Of a stretch of 64,000 nucleotides of DNA, positions 1-9,348 are shown piece by piece; the stretch's first letter is position 1, and every line of letters starts with the position of its first letter. The stretch comes from Variovorax sp. J22G73 (GTDB lineage: Bacteria > Pseudomonadota > Gammaproteobacteria > Burkholderiales > Burkholderiaceae_C): positions 62,001 to 126,000 of the forward strand of contig NZ_JASZYK010000013.1 in NCBI RefSeq assembly GCF_030317035.1. The letters are read 5' to 3'. Below the pieces are notes generated by a model that saw nothing but the letters and a program-made list of their open reading frames with translations, was not told the DNA's origin and made no database searches. A program made the translations under genes and the position numbers.

Positions 1-135
1 GCTTACGTCTACGGCTACCTCGGCGAGCACGACCTGCTGAAGATTCGCACGGACGCCGAGAAGTCCTTGCTACTGGCCGTACTCAACCTCGTCGAGTGCA
101 TCGCAGCCGTCAACGCAAGGCCGGCGGGGCTGTAG
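1..135 (+). CDS. C-terminal end of an unidentified protein (partial)
   Basis: An open frame enters from the left edge and ends in TAG. It encodes 44 residues with a hydrophobic helix-like stretch (KSLLLAVLNLVECIAAVNA). The start lies outside the window. I do not recognise the family, and 44 residues are too few to assign a function. The next gene is convergent. Confidence 0.5.
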   Translation, partial: AYVYGYLGEHDLLKIRTDAEKSLLLAVLNLVECIAAVNARPAGL

Positions 136-166
136 CTGCACAGCGTGCCGGAAACCCAACGGCTAC

Positions 167-835
167 CTACAGCGCTGTCCATTTACGCGCGGCCTTGTAG
201 GCCGCTTGAGCCTCAGCGATGAGGCCGGCTTTATCGGGGCCATCCTCAAGCTGACCGGCGACTTCCAGAATCTTGGCATCCACCCGTGTGTCGTCTGCCG
301 GCGAGTTGACTAGGAGTATCTTCATCAGCTGCAGCGGCCCGATGTCAACGCGCGAGGTCGATGCATCGATCTTCGCCAGCTTCTTCTCGATCGCCGAGCC
401 AAATGATCTATTAGAGCTCAGTCCGACGGGCATCACCGCCAGCCACACGTCAGCCATCCCGGGACCAAGGCACGCCCGGTTGATGACGTGATCGGCGTCG
501 AGTTGGCTCATGTCAGTTTCTGAAGTTCCATGCAGCTTGGCATGCGCAATCATCGCCTCGCGATACCTGTCGCTGGCCGATTCGACCCAAATTCCATCAT
601 AGGTGCGGCCCAATTTGTCGACCACATTCACCGCCTCATCGCGTGCAAAGCCATCAAGGGGCCTGAGCTCGAAGCGCCGCTTATCGACCCAGGCCTCAAG
701 GTTCGCGAACCCTTGGAACATCGCCGGCGGCATCACGCCATGCTTAGCGTGGTAGAGGTCGACGTCCATGCGTTTCATCACTGTGTAGAAGGTCGATCCG
801 CTAGGGAGCTTCCCATCTGTCTTGTGTTGCGCCAT
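167..835 (-). CDS. Hypothetical protein, 222 aa
   Basis: Long open frame on the minus strand with coherent amino-acid use and no signal peptide or membrane segment. The ATG at 835 follows a short AGG a few bases upstream. The protein is soluble and mixed alpha/beta, with an acidic Lys-rich C-terminus. I see no known motif and cannot assign a function. Plus-strand frames over the same DNA look like shadows. It is convergent with the partial gene on its left and divergent from the lipase-like lipoprotein on its right. Confidence 0.65.
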   Translation of the reverse strand: MAQHKTDGKLPSGSTFYTVMKRMDVDLYHAKHGVMPPAMFQGFANLEAWVDKRRFELRPLDGFARDEAVNVVDKLGRTYDGIWVESASDRYREAMIAHAKLHGTSETDMSQLDADHVINRACLGPGMADVWLAVMPVGLSSNRSFGSAIEKKLAKIDASTSRVDIGPLQLMKILLVNSPADDTRVDAKILEVAGQLEDGPDKAGLIAEAQAAYKAARKWTAL

Positions 836-982
836 GACCTAGCCATTGAAGTAAGTTCAGCCGAGCATGACGTGCAGCGCACCGTCAGCCTCGGCGCGTC
901 TCACACTTCCGCGATCGCGTTCTCCGTTCTTCCTTATTAAGTTGCATACATATATGCTGCCTCAAAACACTTGGAGGTGGAG

Positions 983-2388
983 ATGAATCGAGGCTACTGG
1001 AATCGCGCCGCGCGGTGCGCGGCTGCCCTGTTTTTCCTTGTCGCGCTGAGTGGTTGCGGAGCGATCACTTCAGTTCGAGAGGCTATGTACTACAACTCGG
1101 ATATGGCCAGGAAGGCAAATGACAGTCTGAAGGAATGCCGGGCTACGTCTTCTCTCGAAATCCGGCATCCCATGGACCATCGTCCGGCGAGCGCCGAGGA
1201 ACCAGACTGCTATAGCGTGGTGATTTCCACGTCCAGTCGTGCACTGGGCGATATGAGCATCAGCCCCTCTGCGTCATCCGGCGAGTACCGAGGACCGATG
1301 GCACCGCAAGAGTTTGGACGAGCAAGCTCTGCAGCTGCTGTGCTCGGTCAGATTGCATGGCCTGCGGTTCTAAGCAAAATTGTCTATCGCCGCTACGCAC
1401 CCGAAGCCGACCGCAGCGACTGCAACTATGAAGCTGGACTGCACCCGCTAGGCCGAATTCCAATCGCTGCTGCAGGACGATGGGAGTCTTGGGAGACCAC
1501 TGGCGATGGCTGCAAGGCAATCGGCGGACTCTTCTATGAAACGTTCATCTATCGGCTGCGCAATGGGCCAGTAACCCAGGCATTCATCGTTTTCCGAGGA
1601 ACCGAAAACTACTCGGGCCAGGCTCTCACGGATTGGTCCACGAACTTCGCGATGGCGATGAATATTGAACCAAGCCAGTTCAAGGATGTTCGCCGCAACG
1701 TAAAAGTCATCATCGCGAGATTGAGAGTGCAGTATCCAGGCGTACGAATCTTTACTGCAGGTCACTCGTTGGGAGGAAGTCTTGCGCAGCTTGCCGCCTA
1801 CGTGAGCAAGGACATCGACATCGCCTACGCTTTCAACACCTCGCCGGTGAGTGGCTGGACAGCATTGCGGGAACAGCAAGAGCGGAACCCGCCAAAACGA
1901 TCATCGAGAACCAAGATCCTGCAATCATCCGGGTCGTGCAGGAAAAAGAAGCTCTTGGGCTGTTCCGGATCGTCTCGAATGCCGCGAACACTGCTGTGCG
2001 TCGAGAAGGCAGGACCGATGTGGCGCTTGACTTTCCCGCGAGCCATGAAGTGCTGAACATTTCCGAGGAGCGCGGTTGGGCGAGCAGTGGCATCGAACTA
2101 CATTCGATCACTCTTCTGGCCTGCAACCTCACTGCGCGCGTGGCTGCAAGCAAGAACGAAATAGGAGCCTTCGGCTTTACCGCGGCTCAAGCCTCTGCCA
2201 TTCTTCGTGAAAACACTGGGGAATTTTCCGTCAAGAGCGGCGACGGATTGGCTCGTCCCGGTACAGAAGGTCTGTGCCAAGTGGTCGACAAGGGCGTTGA
2301 CTGCGATGTCAATTGGACCGGCGGGAAGCTCCCAACCACTTGCAGTCGTAAAAGCTCACTTGATCAGGCAGCTCCGCCTTCACCATGA
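983..2388 (+). pseudogene. Class 3 lipase-like lipoprotein, frameshifted
   Basis: The ATG at 983 follows GGAGGT. The N-terminus is a lipoprotein signal with lipobox LSGC around residue 25. Around residues 205-270 lie an FRGTE motif and the nucleophile elbow GHSLGG, as in class 3 lipases. The starting frame runs to 2056 but loses sense after about 1870. The frame one base away continues from about 1880 to 2388 with the expected C-terminal part, including a candidate catalytic His in the LHSITLLAC segment. A single indel near 1865-1885 therefore separates the two halves. If real, the product lacks the His of the triad. A sequencing indel would give the same picture, and repairing it restores an approximately 467-residue secreted lipase. 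Confidence 0.75.
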
Positions 2389-2448
2389 CGTCATCTCCGC
2401 AACTGCACCAAATCTTCAGCTGTTGATTCCATCTAGAAGTGAGCCGGT

Positions 2449-2457
2449 GGGGGGGGG
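2449..2457 (+). repeat. Run of nine G
   Basis: An uninterrupted (G)9 tract lies just downstream of the lipase reading frames, in DNA with no assigned gene. Such tracts are slippage-prone, but here it sits in no credible reading frame or obvious promoter. Confidence 0.6.
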
Positions 2458-2547
2458 CGGGATTCCATGGAAATCAACACTCAAGATGGGTGAACTGAAC
2501 GCTCACCGTCCTCCCGTAGCTTTGGCTTAAATCAACATGACCCGCGA

Positions 2548-2859
2548 CTACTCAAAGTCGCCTACACCGAGATGCATTGGAAAACTATCGGAGTAGAGAC
2601 TGCCGGAAGGATCCAACTCCAAAGCCTTCGCATTGATGGACTTTTGATGCGCCAAATAGGCCTGCGCAAGAGTCGTGCCTTCTTCTGCGAGCGCGAAGTG
2701 GACTTCGAATACTTCTTGCGGGATCAGTACAGGCACCGATCCTCCGTCCGCGCGTCTGATACGCACGAACAGAGTATTTCCGCGGTCTTCCAGATTCACA
2801 AAATCTTTACCGCCGTCGGCGCTCTCCGTGCTGTTGTTCGCTCGCTCGCCACCAGTCAT
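2548..2859 (-). CDS. Hypothetical protein, 103 aa
   Basis: I chose the ATG at 2859 because GGAG lies six bases upstream; an in-frame ATG at 2886 has no such site. The protein is acidic and soluble. The central part (DFVNLEDRGNTLFVRIRRADG) looks like a small beta-rich fold, and a helical part rich in Ala and Leu follows. No known motif. It stands alone, upstream of a small dyad at 2896-2914 (GCTCGCC, 5-base loop, GGCGAGC) that would lie in its 5' leader or promoter. Confidence 0.6.
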   Translation of the reverse strand: MTGGERANNSTESADGGKDFVNLEDRGNTLFVRIRRADGGSVPVLIPQEVFEVHFALAEEGTTLAQAYLAHQKSINAKALELDPSGSLYSDSFPMHLGVGDFE

Positions 2860-2895
2860 GTTGTACTCCAGTCTTGCAAGCTGCATGTATCAGAT

Positions 2896-2914
2896 GCTCG
2901 CCCTGACGGCGAGC
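2896..2914. promoter_or_regulatory. Small dyad upstream of the 2859 gene
   Basis: Perfect 7-bp inverted repeat with a 5-base loop, 37 bp upstream of the chosen start. It has no T-tract, so an operator or leader hairpin is more likely than a terminator. Function not shown. Confidence 0.3.
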
Positions 2915-3177
2915 AAGAAGGGCAGGCAGAAGTGCATACGTAAAGCAGGACAGTCGCTTGAGTTGAGGGTCTTGGGTTGCGCATCGAATTTCGAATTCAG
3001 CGGCCAAGTCACGCCCGCTGCATGCTTGGGCAGCTCGAATGCTGGGCGGCCGCCAAGTCGCCCTAAAGTGCATCGAGAGGCGGGCACCCAGTTCAGCAGT
3101 TGTCTATGAGATCTCAGCGGAAGGGCTGTATCCCCTCCAGCGCGGGGCCGTCTGATGCGCACTTCATGACGCAAAGT

Positions 3178-3375
3178 TCATGCTGAATACTCGATTTCAT
3201 GGGGATGAAAAGGAACACCAGCGTCTTTTCCCTCTAGTTTCACCCTCACATAGTCGCCACTCATCCCGGTAATTATTCCCGCACAGCCACCAACCACGAC
3301 CAGTCCGCCACGGCGCGCGGGAACGCCGAACTTCTTGCGAATCAAGGTCAGGTTGTCTGGTTTTTTGATGCTCAT
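3178..3375 (-). CDS. Small KOW-like protein, 65 aa
   Basis: Starting at the ATG at 3375 gives a basic N-terminus (IRKKFGVPARRGG) and then a beta-barrel-like part with GGCAGIITG and a closing HPHEIEY. This resembles small phage or plasmid proteins with a KOW-type barrel, in which a Gly-rich turn is followed by alternating hydrophobic strands. That similarity is from memory of the fold pattern, not a search. No good ribosome site precedes 3375, and an in-frame ATG at 3429 is possible. Role unknown. Confidence 0.55.
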   Translation of the reverse strand: MSIKKPDNLTLIRKKFGVPARRGGLVVVGGCAGIITGMSGDYVRVKLEGKDAGVPFHPHEIEYSA

Positions 3376-3699
3376 GGAAACCAAGGTACTACATGTCTGC
3401 GACTTGCAGGTAGGACTTGCGCCTTTCATCGTGCGGAAAGGAGCTTGCCTCCCGATTCGCTGCCGGCCGTTCGGGCCTCAGGGGCGCGCCCAAAGCCCGT
3501 CGGTTAGTTCTTCGCTCATGGCAGTCGGTTCGTGGGATTCCTCTGCCCCACTTGTGGCCTATCGTCTCACCAACTTCGGAAGTTAGCGGCTAAATTGCGG
3601 CGTCGGATGGCGCTCATCGTTCTGGCGCGACGCCGAAAGACCGCCACAATCCGAGATTCACCTGCCGCGTACAGCCGCGCGTGTCGCGTGTCGTATCTA
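3376..3699. other. Non-coding stretch
   Basis: No credible gene. It contains the sequence GTAGGA at 3410-3415, 35 bp upstream of the preceding minus-strand gene, one of several similarly placed copies in the window. Confidence 0.4.
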
Positions 3700-3965
3700 T
3701 CAAAACGCCGCGCGTCCGAGCGATGCGCCACCATCGACATGCAGGGTCTGACCGGTCATGGATGCCGCATCTTCGGACAGCAAGTAAGCGATGGTTGCGG
3801 CAATCTCATCCGGCTTGCCGAAGCGTCCCATCGGCACCCCCGCCAGGTAACACCGTTCACCCTCGCTTCTGGCGGATTGTTGGCGCGGAACAATGCAGTT
3901 TCGGTGGGGCCAGATGCCACGGCATTCAACTTGATACCCGCGGCGGCCAATTCCAGTCTCTAACT
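3700..3965 (-). pseudogene. C-terminal remnant of a short-chain dehydrogenase/reductase
   Basis: Two overlapping frames together spell the last third of an SDR. The first part reads ELAAAGIKLNAVASGPTET in one frame. After a frameshift near 3830 come GRFGKPDEIAATIAYLLSED and TGQTLHVDGGAS, the classic SDR C-terminus. The Rossmann N-terminus and the YxxxK catalytic pair are missing. The fragment has no start and is surely not functional. An intact but different SDR lies at 34.1 kb. Confidence 0.8.
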
Positions 3966-4086
3966 GCGGGTGAGAAGTCTTGTGATTCAAAAGCTCAGGT
4001 GGCATTCGACCAAGTGGGCGTGTGGGAAAGCTCTCGACGACCCTCGCGGTCGTGGCAGCGCTGCCCTGTCGCCCCGGCTCGCCGGC

Positions 4087-5019
4087 TCACGCCGGCGGCG
4101 TTGTCACTTGCTTCTCGGGCGGCCTGAGTCGGTTCGCCGCGCGCTCACGAAGCACTGCGTTGATCTCTGCGCCGAAGATGAGGGTCGTGGCGCTGATGTA
4201 CAGGAAGACCAGCGTCGCGACCACGCCAGCGAAGCTCCCGTAAATCAGCGCCAGCTTCCCCGCGCTGCGCAGCGTGTAAGACAGCGTGGCTGCTGCTGCG
4301 ACCCACAAGGCGGCGCCTGAGAACGCGCCAGGTATGACTGTGTACAGGCGCTGCCGGGTGTCGGGCAGCCAGCCGTACAAGAGGGCGTACAGGCAGGTCA
4401 AGACCAGGAACGCCGTGCCATACCGAACGCTGTTGCGCAGCCAGAGCGTTTCTTCCCCGACGCCCACATTGTCCCGCAACACGGCCCACAGATATGGCAT
4501 CACGACCACGGAGCTGAAAGCTGCGACGGTGGCCGCGCCGACGACCACCGTGAAGACCGTCGACTTGATGCGCGCGCGCCAGAACGGAAGCCCGTGCTCG
4601 ATGCCGTACGCGCGATTCAACGCGGAGCGTACAGCCTGCATGCCCGATGACGCGGTCCACACAGTTCCGACCAGCCCCACCGCGACCAGGGCTTGATTGC
4701 GCTGCGCGAGCACCTGGCGGATGACGGGCTGCATGGCATCTTTCACAAGCTGTGGCGCATAACTCATGACACGGTTGGCCAGGGCTGCTGCGTCGCCTGG
4801 CTCTCCCACGTAGCCTGCGGTGGCAGACAACAGGATGAGCAGTGGAAACATCGCCAGCACGGCGGAAAACGCGAGGCTACCTGCCTGGTTGGCGCTTTGA
4901 TGAAAGATGTAGTTGCGAAGGGCCAGAACCAATACCCGCAGGCCGGGCGTCGACAACACAGCGCTGTGCAGACGCCGAATCACTTGTCCAGCGGATGTCA
5001 CTCGGCGATCTCCAGCCAT
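4087..5019 (-). CDS. YihY/virulence factor BrkB family inner-membrane protein, 310 aa
   Basis: Integral membrane protein of the YihY family (once called ribonuclease BN, a misassignment). It shows the family pattern: an N-terminal segment with NQAGSLAFSAVLAMFPL, a PVIRQVLAQRN loop, TVWTASSGMQAVRSALNRAYG, and about six hydrophobic helices ending in GAEINAVLRE. I chose the ATG at 5019 because the upstream in-frame extension to 5250 is Arg- and Cys-rich and does not look coded. Length is normal for the family. Transport or envelope role unknown. GTAGGA lies at 5270-5275, upstream. Confidence 0.85.
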   Translation of the reverse strand: MAGDRRVTSAGQVIRRLHSAVLSTPGLRVLVLALRNYIFHQSANQAGSLAFSAVLAMFPLLILLSATAGYVGEPGDAAALANRVMSYAPQLVKDAMQPVIRQVLAQRNQALVAVGLVGTVWTASSGMQAVRSALNRAYGIEHGLPFWRARIKSTVFTVVVGAATVAAFSSVVVMPYLWAVLRDNVGVGEETLWLRNSVRYGTAFLVLTCLYALLYGWLPDTRQRLYTVIPGAFSGAALWVAAAATLSYTLRSAGKLALIYGSFAGVVATLVFLYISATTLIFGAEINAVLRERAANRLRPPEKQVTTPPA

Positions 5020-5685
5020 GCGGGCCCGCCTGGATCGCGCGATGTCATGGCGGGGAGACGAATCATCTGCGTATTGGGCACGATGGCATGCAAGCTCGGC
5101 GTAGGAAGATCTCCCCACACCGGTGACAACGCTGCGCGCCTTGCGGCGCCGTCCCATCGCATGCACGCACACTTGATGATCCTGTGCGGCGTCGTTCCAT
5201 CCCAACTCGCACCGCAGCCTTGACGCGTGTCGCACGTGCGCGGGGTGCACCCGCCCAGTCGACGCCCGCGTAGGAAGACTTCTGACGAAACGTTGAGTAG
5301 ATCACTGACGATGCTGGAAACATCGGGCCCCGAACTATCCCTCGGTCTTGCTCTACGACCATTCCTCCCCGGAGCGAGACCCTCTTGCGTGACAGTCAGA
5401 GGCATGGCCCGGCGAATGCCGGGCTTTTTTCTTGGATCGGTGATCAGGGCGCCGTTCCTATGGCTCCAAAGCACGGCGGCGAGGTTTGCGGCCAGGCTCC
5501 ACGTGGCAGCGAGGTTGAAAGTTCGAATTCGGGCGTCTGTCGAGCCACTTGCCGCGCTTCGGCTTAGCAACTCTGTGCGTCCGCGGTAGGTCCCCGGTTG
5601 CACCCAGGCCAACCGCCTGGGGGAGGGCTTGTGGCGATAAGGCGATGTAGGGGAGGCAGCCGCACCGCGTTCGACCGAGGTCCGC
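5020..5685. other. Gene-poor stretch with one terminator-like hairpin
   Basis: No credible gene on either strand. The only clear element is the plus-strand hairpin with T-run at 5407-5431, annotated separately. No gene that it would terminate can be seen upstream on that strand. Confidence 0.4.
5407..5431 (+). terminator. Intrinsic terminator, orphan
   Basis: GCCCGGC, a GAAT loop, GCCGGGC and then seven T. This is a textbook rho-independent terminator on the plus strand. No plus-strand coding gene precedes it within 1 kb, so it may end a small RNA or be left from a lost gene. Confidence 0.7.
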
Positions 5686-5981
5686 TCACTGCGAGCGGGG
5701 CGCTACAGGTACTTGTGCAGCTATGTCGATGCCGGCGCGCGCAAGGTCACTGCCATGACCGATCAGCCAAGGCGCGATGTGCGAATGGCCTGTCTCCGGA
5801 TGAAATTGCAACGTGAAAGCGTTGCCGCTATGACGGAAGGCTTGTTGCGATGTCAGGGACGTGCCGGCGGCGTGGCACCGCCCTGCCGAAAGTTGATCTC
5901 ATGGTCCACGTTCGCGAGAATTGGCTCGAACAGGCCGAGATCCTCGAAGGCAACGTGTTGCAGGAAGATGCTTTTTTTCAT
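5686..5981 (-). pseudogene. Class I glutamine amidotransferase remnant with internal deletion
   Basis: The ATG at 5981 follows AAGAGG and overlaps the region just after the TlpA-like gene. The first 45 codons include FLQHVAFEDLG, the usual start of GMP-synthase-like amidotransferases. The frame then stops. A second frame downstream gives FRHSGNAFTLQFHPE and a C-terminal tail, the region around the catalytic His and Glu. The middle, including the nucleophilic Cys, is missing. It was probably the last gene of the CMD / TlpA-like operon. Confidence 0.75.
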
Positions 5982-5985
5982 GGCG

Positions 5986-6555
5986 TCAACCTCTTGCGCT
6001 GCGGCAGCGGTCTTCATCACAGTGCTCGTCGTCAGCGTCGTCAGCGTCGGCGTCGCCAGAAGCGCGAGTGATCAGCGTCGTAGGCATCTCCTCGGCGGCC
6101 AACTGGCCGATGGCCGCGCCGAGCGCCATGTCGTCGATCACACCGAAGCGGCTCAATCGGACGCGCCCTTGCTTGTCGACGAGCACGATGCTTGGGGTGC
6201 CCTGCAGCTGATAGGCCCGCATCGTCGCGGGAATGTTGCCATCCGCGGGCGCGTCGATACCGATCGGGAAGGTGTAGCGGAACTCGCGCACGAAGGCCTC
6301 GAGCGCAGCGGGCGTCATGACATCGTGATGTTCGAACACGGTGTGCAGGCCGACCACGGCGACGTCCCTGTCGGCGAAGAGTTGACGCGTCTTTTTCGCC
6401 TGCGGTAGGCCGTGGGTCACGCAGGCGGGACACAGCATCTGGAACGCGTGCATTACCACCACGCGACCGCGCAGCGACTCAAGCGTGAGGGCGGCGTCGC
6501 TGTTGAGCCATCGGGCGACCTGCAGAGCGGGGGCTTCAGGAAAGTGGTGCGACAT
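5986..6555 (-). CDS. TlpA-like thioredoxin-fold protein, 189 aa
   Basis: Redoxin-fold protein with the active-site motif CPAC near residue 45, preceded by the strand RVVVMHAFQ, and the cis-Pro loop QGTPSIVLVD near residue 130. This matches TlpA-like or AhpC/TSA-related thiol oxidoreductases. No signal peptide is visible with the ATG at 6555, so it is probably cytoplasmic. The upstream 15 codons to 6600 are Cys- and Arg-rich and are rejected. The C-terminus is an unusual Asp-rich tail with DADADDADDE. It lies 81 bp after the CMD gene on the same strand, so a redox operon is likely. Confidence 0.8.
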   Translation of the reverse strand: MSHHFPEAPALQVARWLNSDAALTLESLRGRVVVMHAFQMLCPACVTHGLPQAKKTRQLFADRDVAVVGLHTVFEHHDVMTPAALEAFVREFRYTFPIGIDAPADGNIPATMRAYQLQGTPSIVLVDKQGRVRLSRFGVIDDMALGAAIGQLAAEEMPTTLITRASGDADADDADDEHCDEDRCRSARG

Positions 6556-6636
6556 GGCGTGGAAAGCTCCGACTCGAAGGCAAAGCTGGAAAGCGAGCAA
6601 CGCGCGCTTCCCAGGACGGTTGTTATCGGATTGCTC

Positions 6637-7182
6637 TCACGCAGCGGCGCGCAGCTTGACCGAGGGGAAGTCGACCGGCACGTCGAACGCCACGTTCACG
6701 TAGTTGGTGAACAGGTTCAGCGCCACATGCGCCAGGATCTCGACGATGTGCTGGTCGTCGAATCCTGCATCGCGCAACGCCTGCACATCCGCATCGCCGA
6801 CCTGGCCGCGCTCGTCGACCACCTTGAGCGCGAAGCGCAAGGCCGCGGCGGTCGGCGGGTCGGACGATTCGCCGGCCTGCGCGGCCGCCATGTCCGCGGC
6901 GGACACGCCAGCCTTGCGGCCCAGCGCTGTGTGCGCGGCCAGGCAGTAGTTGCAGGCGTTGCGGTCGGCCACCGCCACTGCGATCTGCTCGCCGAGCTGC
7001 GCGGAGATGACGCCGCCGCCGAGCGCGCCGAAGGAACCCCACAGGCTCTTGAGCGCGGCCGGCGAGTTGGCGACGGCGCGGAACATGTTGGGCGTGGCGC
7101 CGAACGCGCCGTGGATCTGGCCGAGGAGCGCCTGGGATTCGCCAATGGCTGCGGCTTGGGTAACGAGTTGAATGCGGGACAT
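6637..7182 (-). CDS. Carboxymuconolactone decarboxylase family (AhpD-like) protein, 181 aa
   Basis: AhpD-like fold with the catalytic CNYCLAAH motif near residue 79, the CxxC(x3)H signature of alkylhydroperoxidase AhpD-like proteins. The N-terminal GATPNMFRAVANSP segment is typical. It probably reduces peroxides or carries thiol redox chemistry, though carbon-ring decarboxylation cannot be excluded. It lies first in a minus-strand operon with the TlpA-like gene and the amidotransferase remnant, and is divergent from the AraC regulator at 7278, the natural candidate for its control. Confidence 0.9.
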   Translation of the reverse strand: MSRIQLVTQAAAIGESQALLGQIHGAFGATPNMFRAVANSPAALKSLWGSFGALGGGVISAQLGEQIAVAVADRNACNYCLAAHTALGRKAGVSAADMAAAQAGESSDPPTAAALRFALKVVDERGQVGDADVQALRDAGFDDQHIVEILAHVALNLFTNYVNVAFDVPVDFPSVKLRAAA

Positions 7183-7277
7183 GAAGCAGTCCTTGGAAAG
7201 TGGTTGAAGTCCACAGTGTCCTGCTTCAATCAGTATGATTCGGCACGTTCAGTCCGAACTACATATCTTTTCGTCCA

Positions 7278-8144
7278 ATGCCGCCACCTACCATGCCTTC
7301 GATCGACCGGCTGTCCTCGCTGCTGGAGCGCTTCCGTGTGCGGGCGCATTTGTTTCACGCCGGCCCGTTGTGCGGAACTACCCACTTCGCGGCAAAGCCG
7401 GGACGCGGATTCCTGCATGTGTTGCGTCAAGGCGAAATGGCGGTCACGCATTCCTCGCGCGCGGGCGTGCCGCGCAAGCTGGTCGTGAAGGAGCCCAGCC
7501 TGCTTTTCTATCCACGACCGCTGGCGCACGACTTCCACAACGCGCCCACGGAAGGATCCGACTTCGTGTGCGCAACCCTCGATTTCGACGGGGGCGAGAC
7601 TCATCCGCTCGTGCGTGCGCTGCCGGCCCTGATTCGGCTCCCGTTGCACGCCGTGGAGGGCCTCGAGCAGTCACTGGCACTGCTCTTTGCCGAGACCACC
7701 CGGGTCCTCTGCGGGCACAGGCTGTTGGCCGACAGGATGTTCGATGTGGTGCTGATCCAGCTCTTGCGCTGGCTGCTCGACCATCCTCAGGAAGCCGAGC
7801 TACCTACAGGCCTGCTCACGGGACTGGGCGATCAGAAGCTCGCCTGTGTACTGGTCGCGATGCACGAGCGGCCGGGTCATCCATGGTCGCTGGAGGACAT
7901 GGCTCGGGAGGCAGGTTTGTCGCGCAGCGCCTTCGCCCAACACTTCAAGGCCAGGGTCGGAACGACGCCGGCCGACTACCTGGCCAGCTGGCGCCTCAGC
8001 ATCGCGCAGGCTGAACTCAGAAAGGGCGCTTCTGTGAAGGCCATCGCAGCCAGCCTGGGCTATGCGAATGCTTCAGCGCTGTCCCGTGTCTTTGCGCAGA
8101 GAGTCGGGATTTCGCCACGCGAATGGCTTGCCTCGTCAAGCTGA
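7278..8144 (+). CDS. AraC family transcriptional regulator with cupin_6-type sensor domain, 288 aa
   Basis: The N-terminal ligand domain (about residues 1-185) has the cupin pattern with HAGPLCGTTHF and PRPLAHDF. The C-terminal 100 residues hold the two helix-turn-helix units: WSLEDMAREAGLSRSAFAQ and VKAIAASLGYANASALSRVF. The segment FKARVGTTPADYLASWRL between them is the AraC signature. It is transcribed away from the CMD gene, a frequent layout for this subfamily. The inducer is unknown. The start could also be the ATG at 7293. Confidence 0.9.
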   Translation: MPPPTMPSIDRLSSLLERFRVRAHLFHAGPLCGTTHFAAKPGRGFLHVLRQGEMAVTHSSRAGVPRKLVVKEPSLLFYPRPLAHDFHNAPTEGSDFVCATLDFDGGETHPLVRALPALIRLPLHAVEGLEQSLALLFAETTRVLCGHRLLADRMFDVVLIQLLRWLLDHPQEAELPTGLLTGLGDQKLACVLVAMHERPGHPWSLEDMAREAGLSRSAFAQHFKARVGTTPADYLASWRLSIAQAELRKGASVKAIAASLGYANASALSRVFAQRVGISPREWLASSS

Positions 8145-8630
8145 GCGGGCAACGCGCGTCTTTGCGTGGACATCGCTCGCGGGGCCACGCAACCGCACAC
8201 TTTTCTTTGCGGGCGCGATGACGCGGCCAACGGCAGCCCTGAACCCGTGGGGCGATGCGAGAACCTTATCCAGGTGAACGCAGCCCCTCAATCAGCATCA
8301 TGGAAATGGCACCCGGCCACAACTTGGAGTTTTGCGATGGCGCATGGCATTCAGGGGCAACGAAGAGCGGCGGCTGATCTCCAAATGCGGTGGTCGCACG
8401 CCTGTGACCTTGCAGATCAGCGACTCACACTGACAACGGCGACGGTGGGGGGCGTTCCTCTCCCGGCACACCCGCCGGCGAGGGAGCGAGGGGTCAAAAA
8501 TGTTCAGGAACGGAATGTGCCCGGGTCACCCCAGCGAAGCCTCCGCGGGGACCATCCGAAGCCGCTTCAAAACTTCGGCCGGCGTGGCAAGTGCAACTGG
8601 TCGGCCAAATCCGCCATAGCCTCTGGTCGT
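8145..8630. other. Non-coding or degenerate stretch
   Basis: No gene I can support. A possible short frame around 8500-8620 has no homology I recognise. The GGGTCA-rich text near 8490-8530 recalls the ends of transposable elements, but no transposase piece is visible. Confidence 0.35.
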
Positions 8631-8915
8631 CTACTCGGCCAGTTCGAATCGCTTCTGAAGTTCACGGATTGCACGCGCAATCTCGGGACGATGCTGGTCG
8701 ACGTTCGTTTCGCTGCGTACTGTCCAGTTTGCTGCGCCAGCGCGCTCGGCGGCTGCGACCACTTTGGCCCGGCCGAGGTCAGTGATCAACGCGAAAAGTG
8801 CCGAATCACTAGCTACGAAATCCAGTAGCGCGTCCATAAGCTCGTTCGCGGTTCGGCGTTCCTTTTTCACAATCGCTCCCAAAAGGACAGACGATAGAAG
8901 CAAGGAAGCTTCCAC
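8631..8915 (-). CDS. Hypothetical protein, up to 94 aa
   Basis: Frame with a GTG start at 8915 and possible later starts. Soluble and helical, with a Leu/Ala-rich first half (MDALLDFVASDSALFALITDL) and a charged C-terminus. No known motif. Its start has no strong ribosome site, so its N-terminus is uncertain. GTAGGA lies 83 bp upstream at 8998-9003. Confidence 0.5.
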   Translation of the reverse strand: MEASLLLSSVLLGAIVKKERRTANELMDALLDFVASDSALFALITDLGRAKVVAAAERAGAANWTVRSETNVDQHRPEIARAIRELQKRFELAE

Positions 8916-9035
8916 AAGATTACATGTGCGTTAGGCCAGCGCCCTGGCCGCCCAAAGCGTTAAATAGTTCGCGATCTGCTTCACCTGAGACCGGGCTGTA
9001 GGATTCCGCCAATCTCCACCTTCGGGGGGTGAGGA

Positions 9036-9290
9036 TCAGAACTTGAACTGGCTGACGAGGATGGCGCAGACGGCGGCGCCGCTCATGAGCGCCACGATGT
9101 CGCCCAGCGCATTCAGCGGCAGGGTGGCATTGCGCCGCACCACGCCGTCGAGCAGTGCGAGGCGAAGCCGGTCATGTGCGAGGTGTAGAGGTGCGGAACC
9201 AGGGAGCCGCCCTTGTTGATGGCGCGGACGTTCAAGGCCAGCCGCAGGCCGAGCGCCAGGTTCATCGAGGGCGCCTTGTGGCGTTGGTAA
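9036..9290 (-). pseudogene. DUF1275 (YoaK-like) membrane protein remnant
   Basis: One frame gives NVRAINKGGSLVPHLYTSHMTG. After a one-base slip the next frame gives LLDGVVRRNATLPLNALGDIV and a hydrophobic end. Together they match the N-terminal third of DUF1275 proteins (typically AGAINAGGF, YTSHMTG, and a hydrophobic helix with GAACSAILI). The remaining helices are gone. It sits directly downstream of the phosphoketolase gene on the same strand. Confidence 0.65.
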
Positions 9291-9348
9291 GACAGCGGAG
9301 TCTGCGCATGGGCACCTTGCAGGCCGGTGCCGGCCTGCCTTCCGGCTG

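Noticed and set aside
8490..8530. Transposon end suggested by GGGTCA-rich sequence
   Set aside because: No partner end, target duplication or transposase piece could be found nearby.
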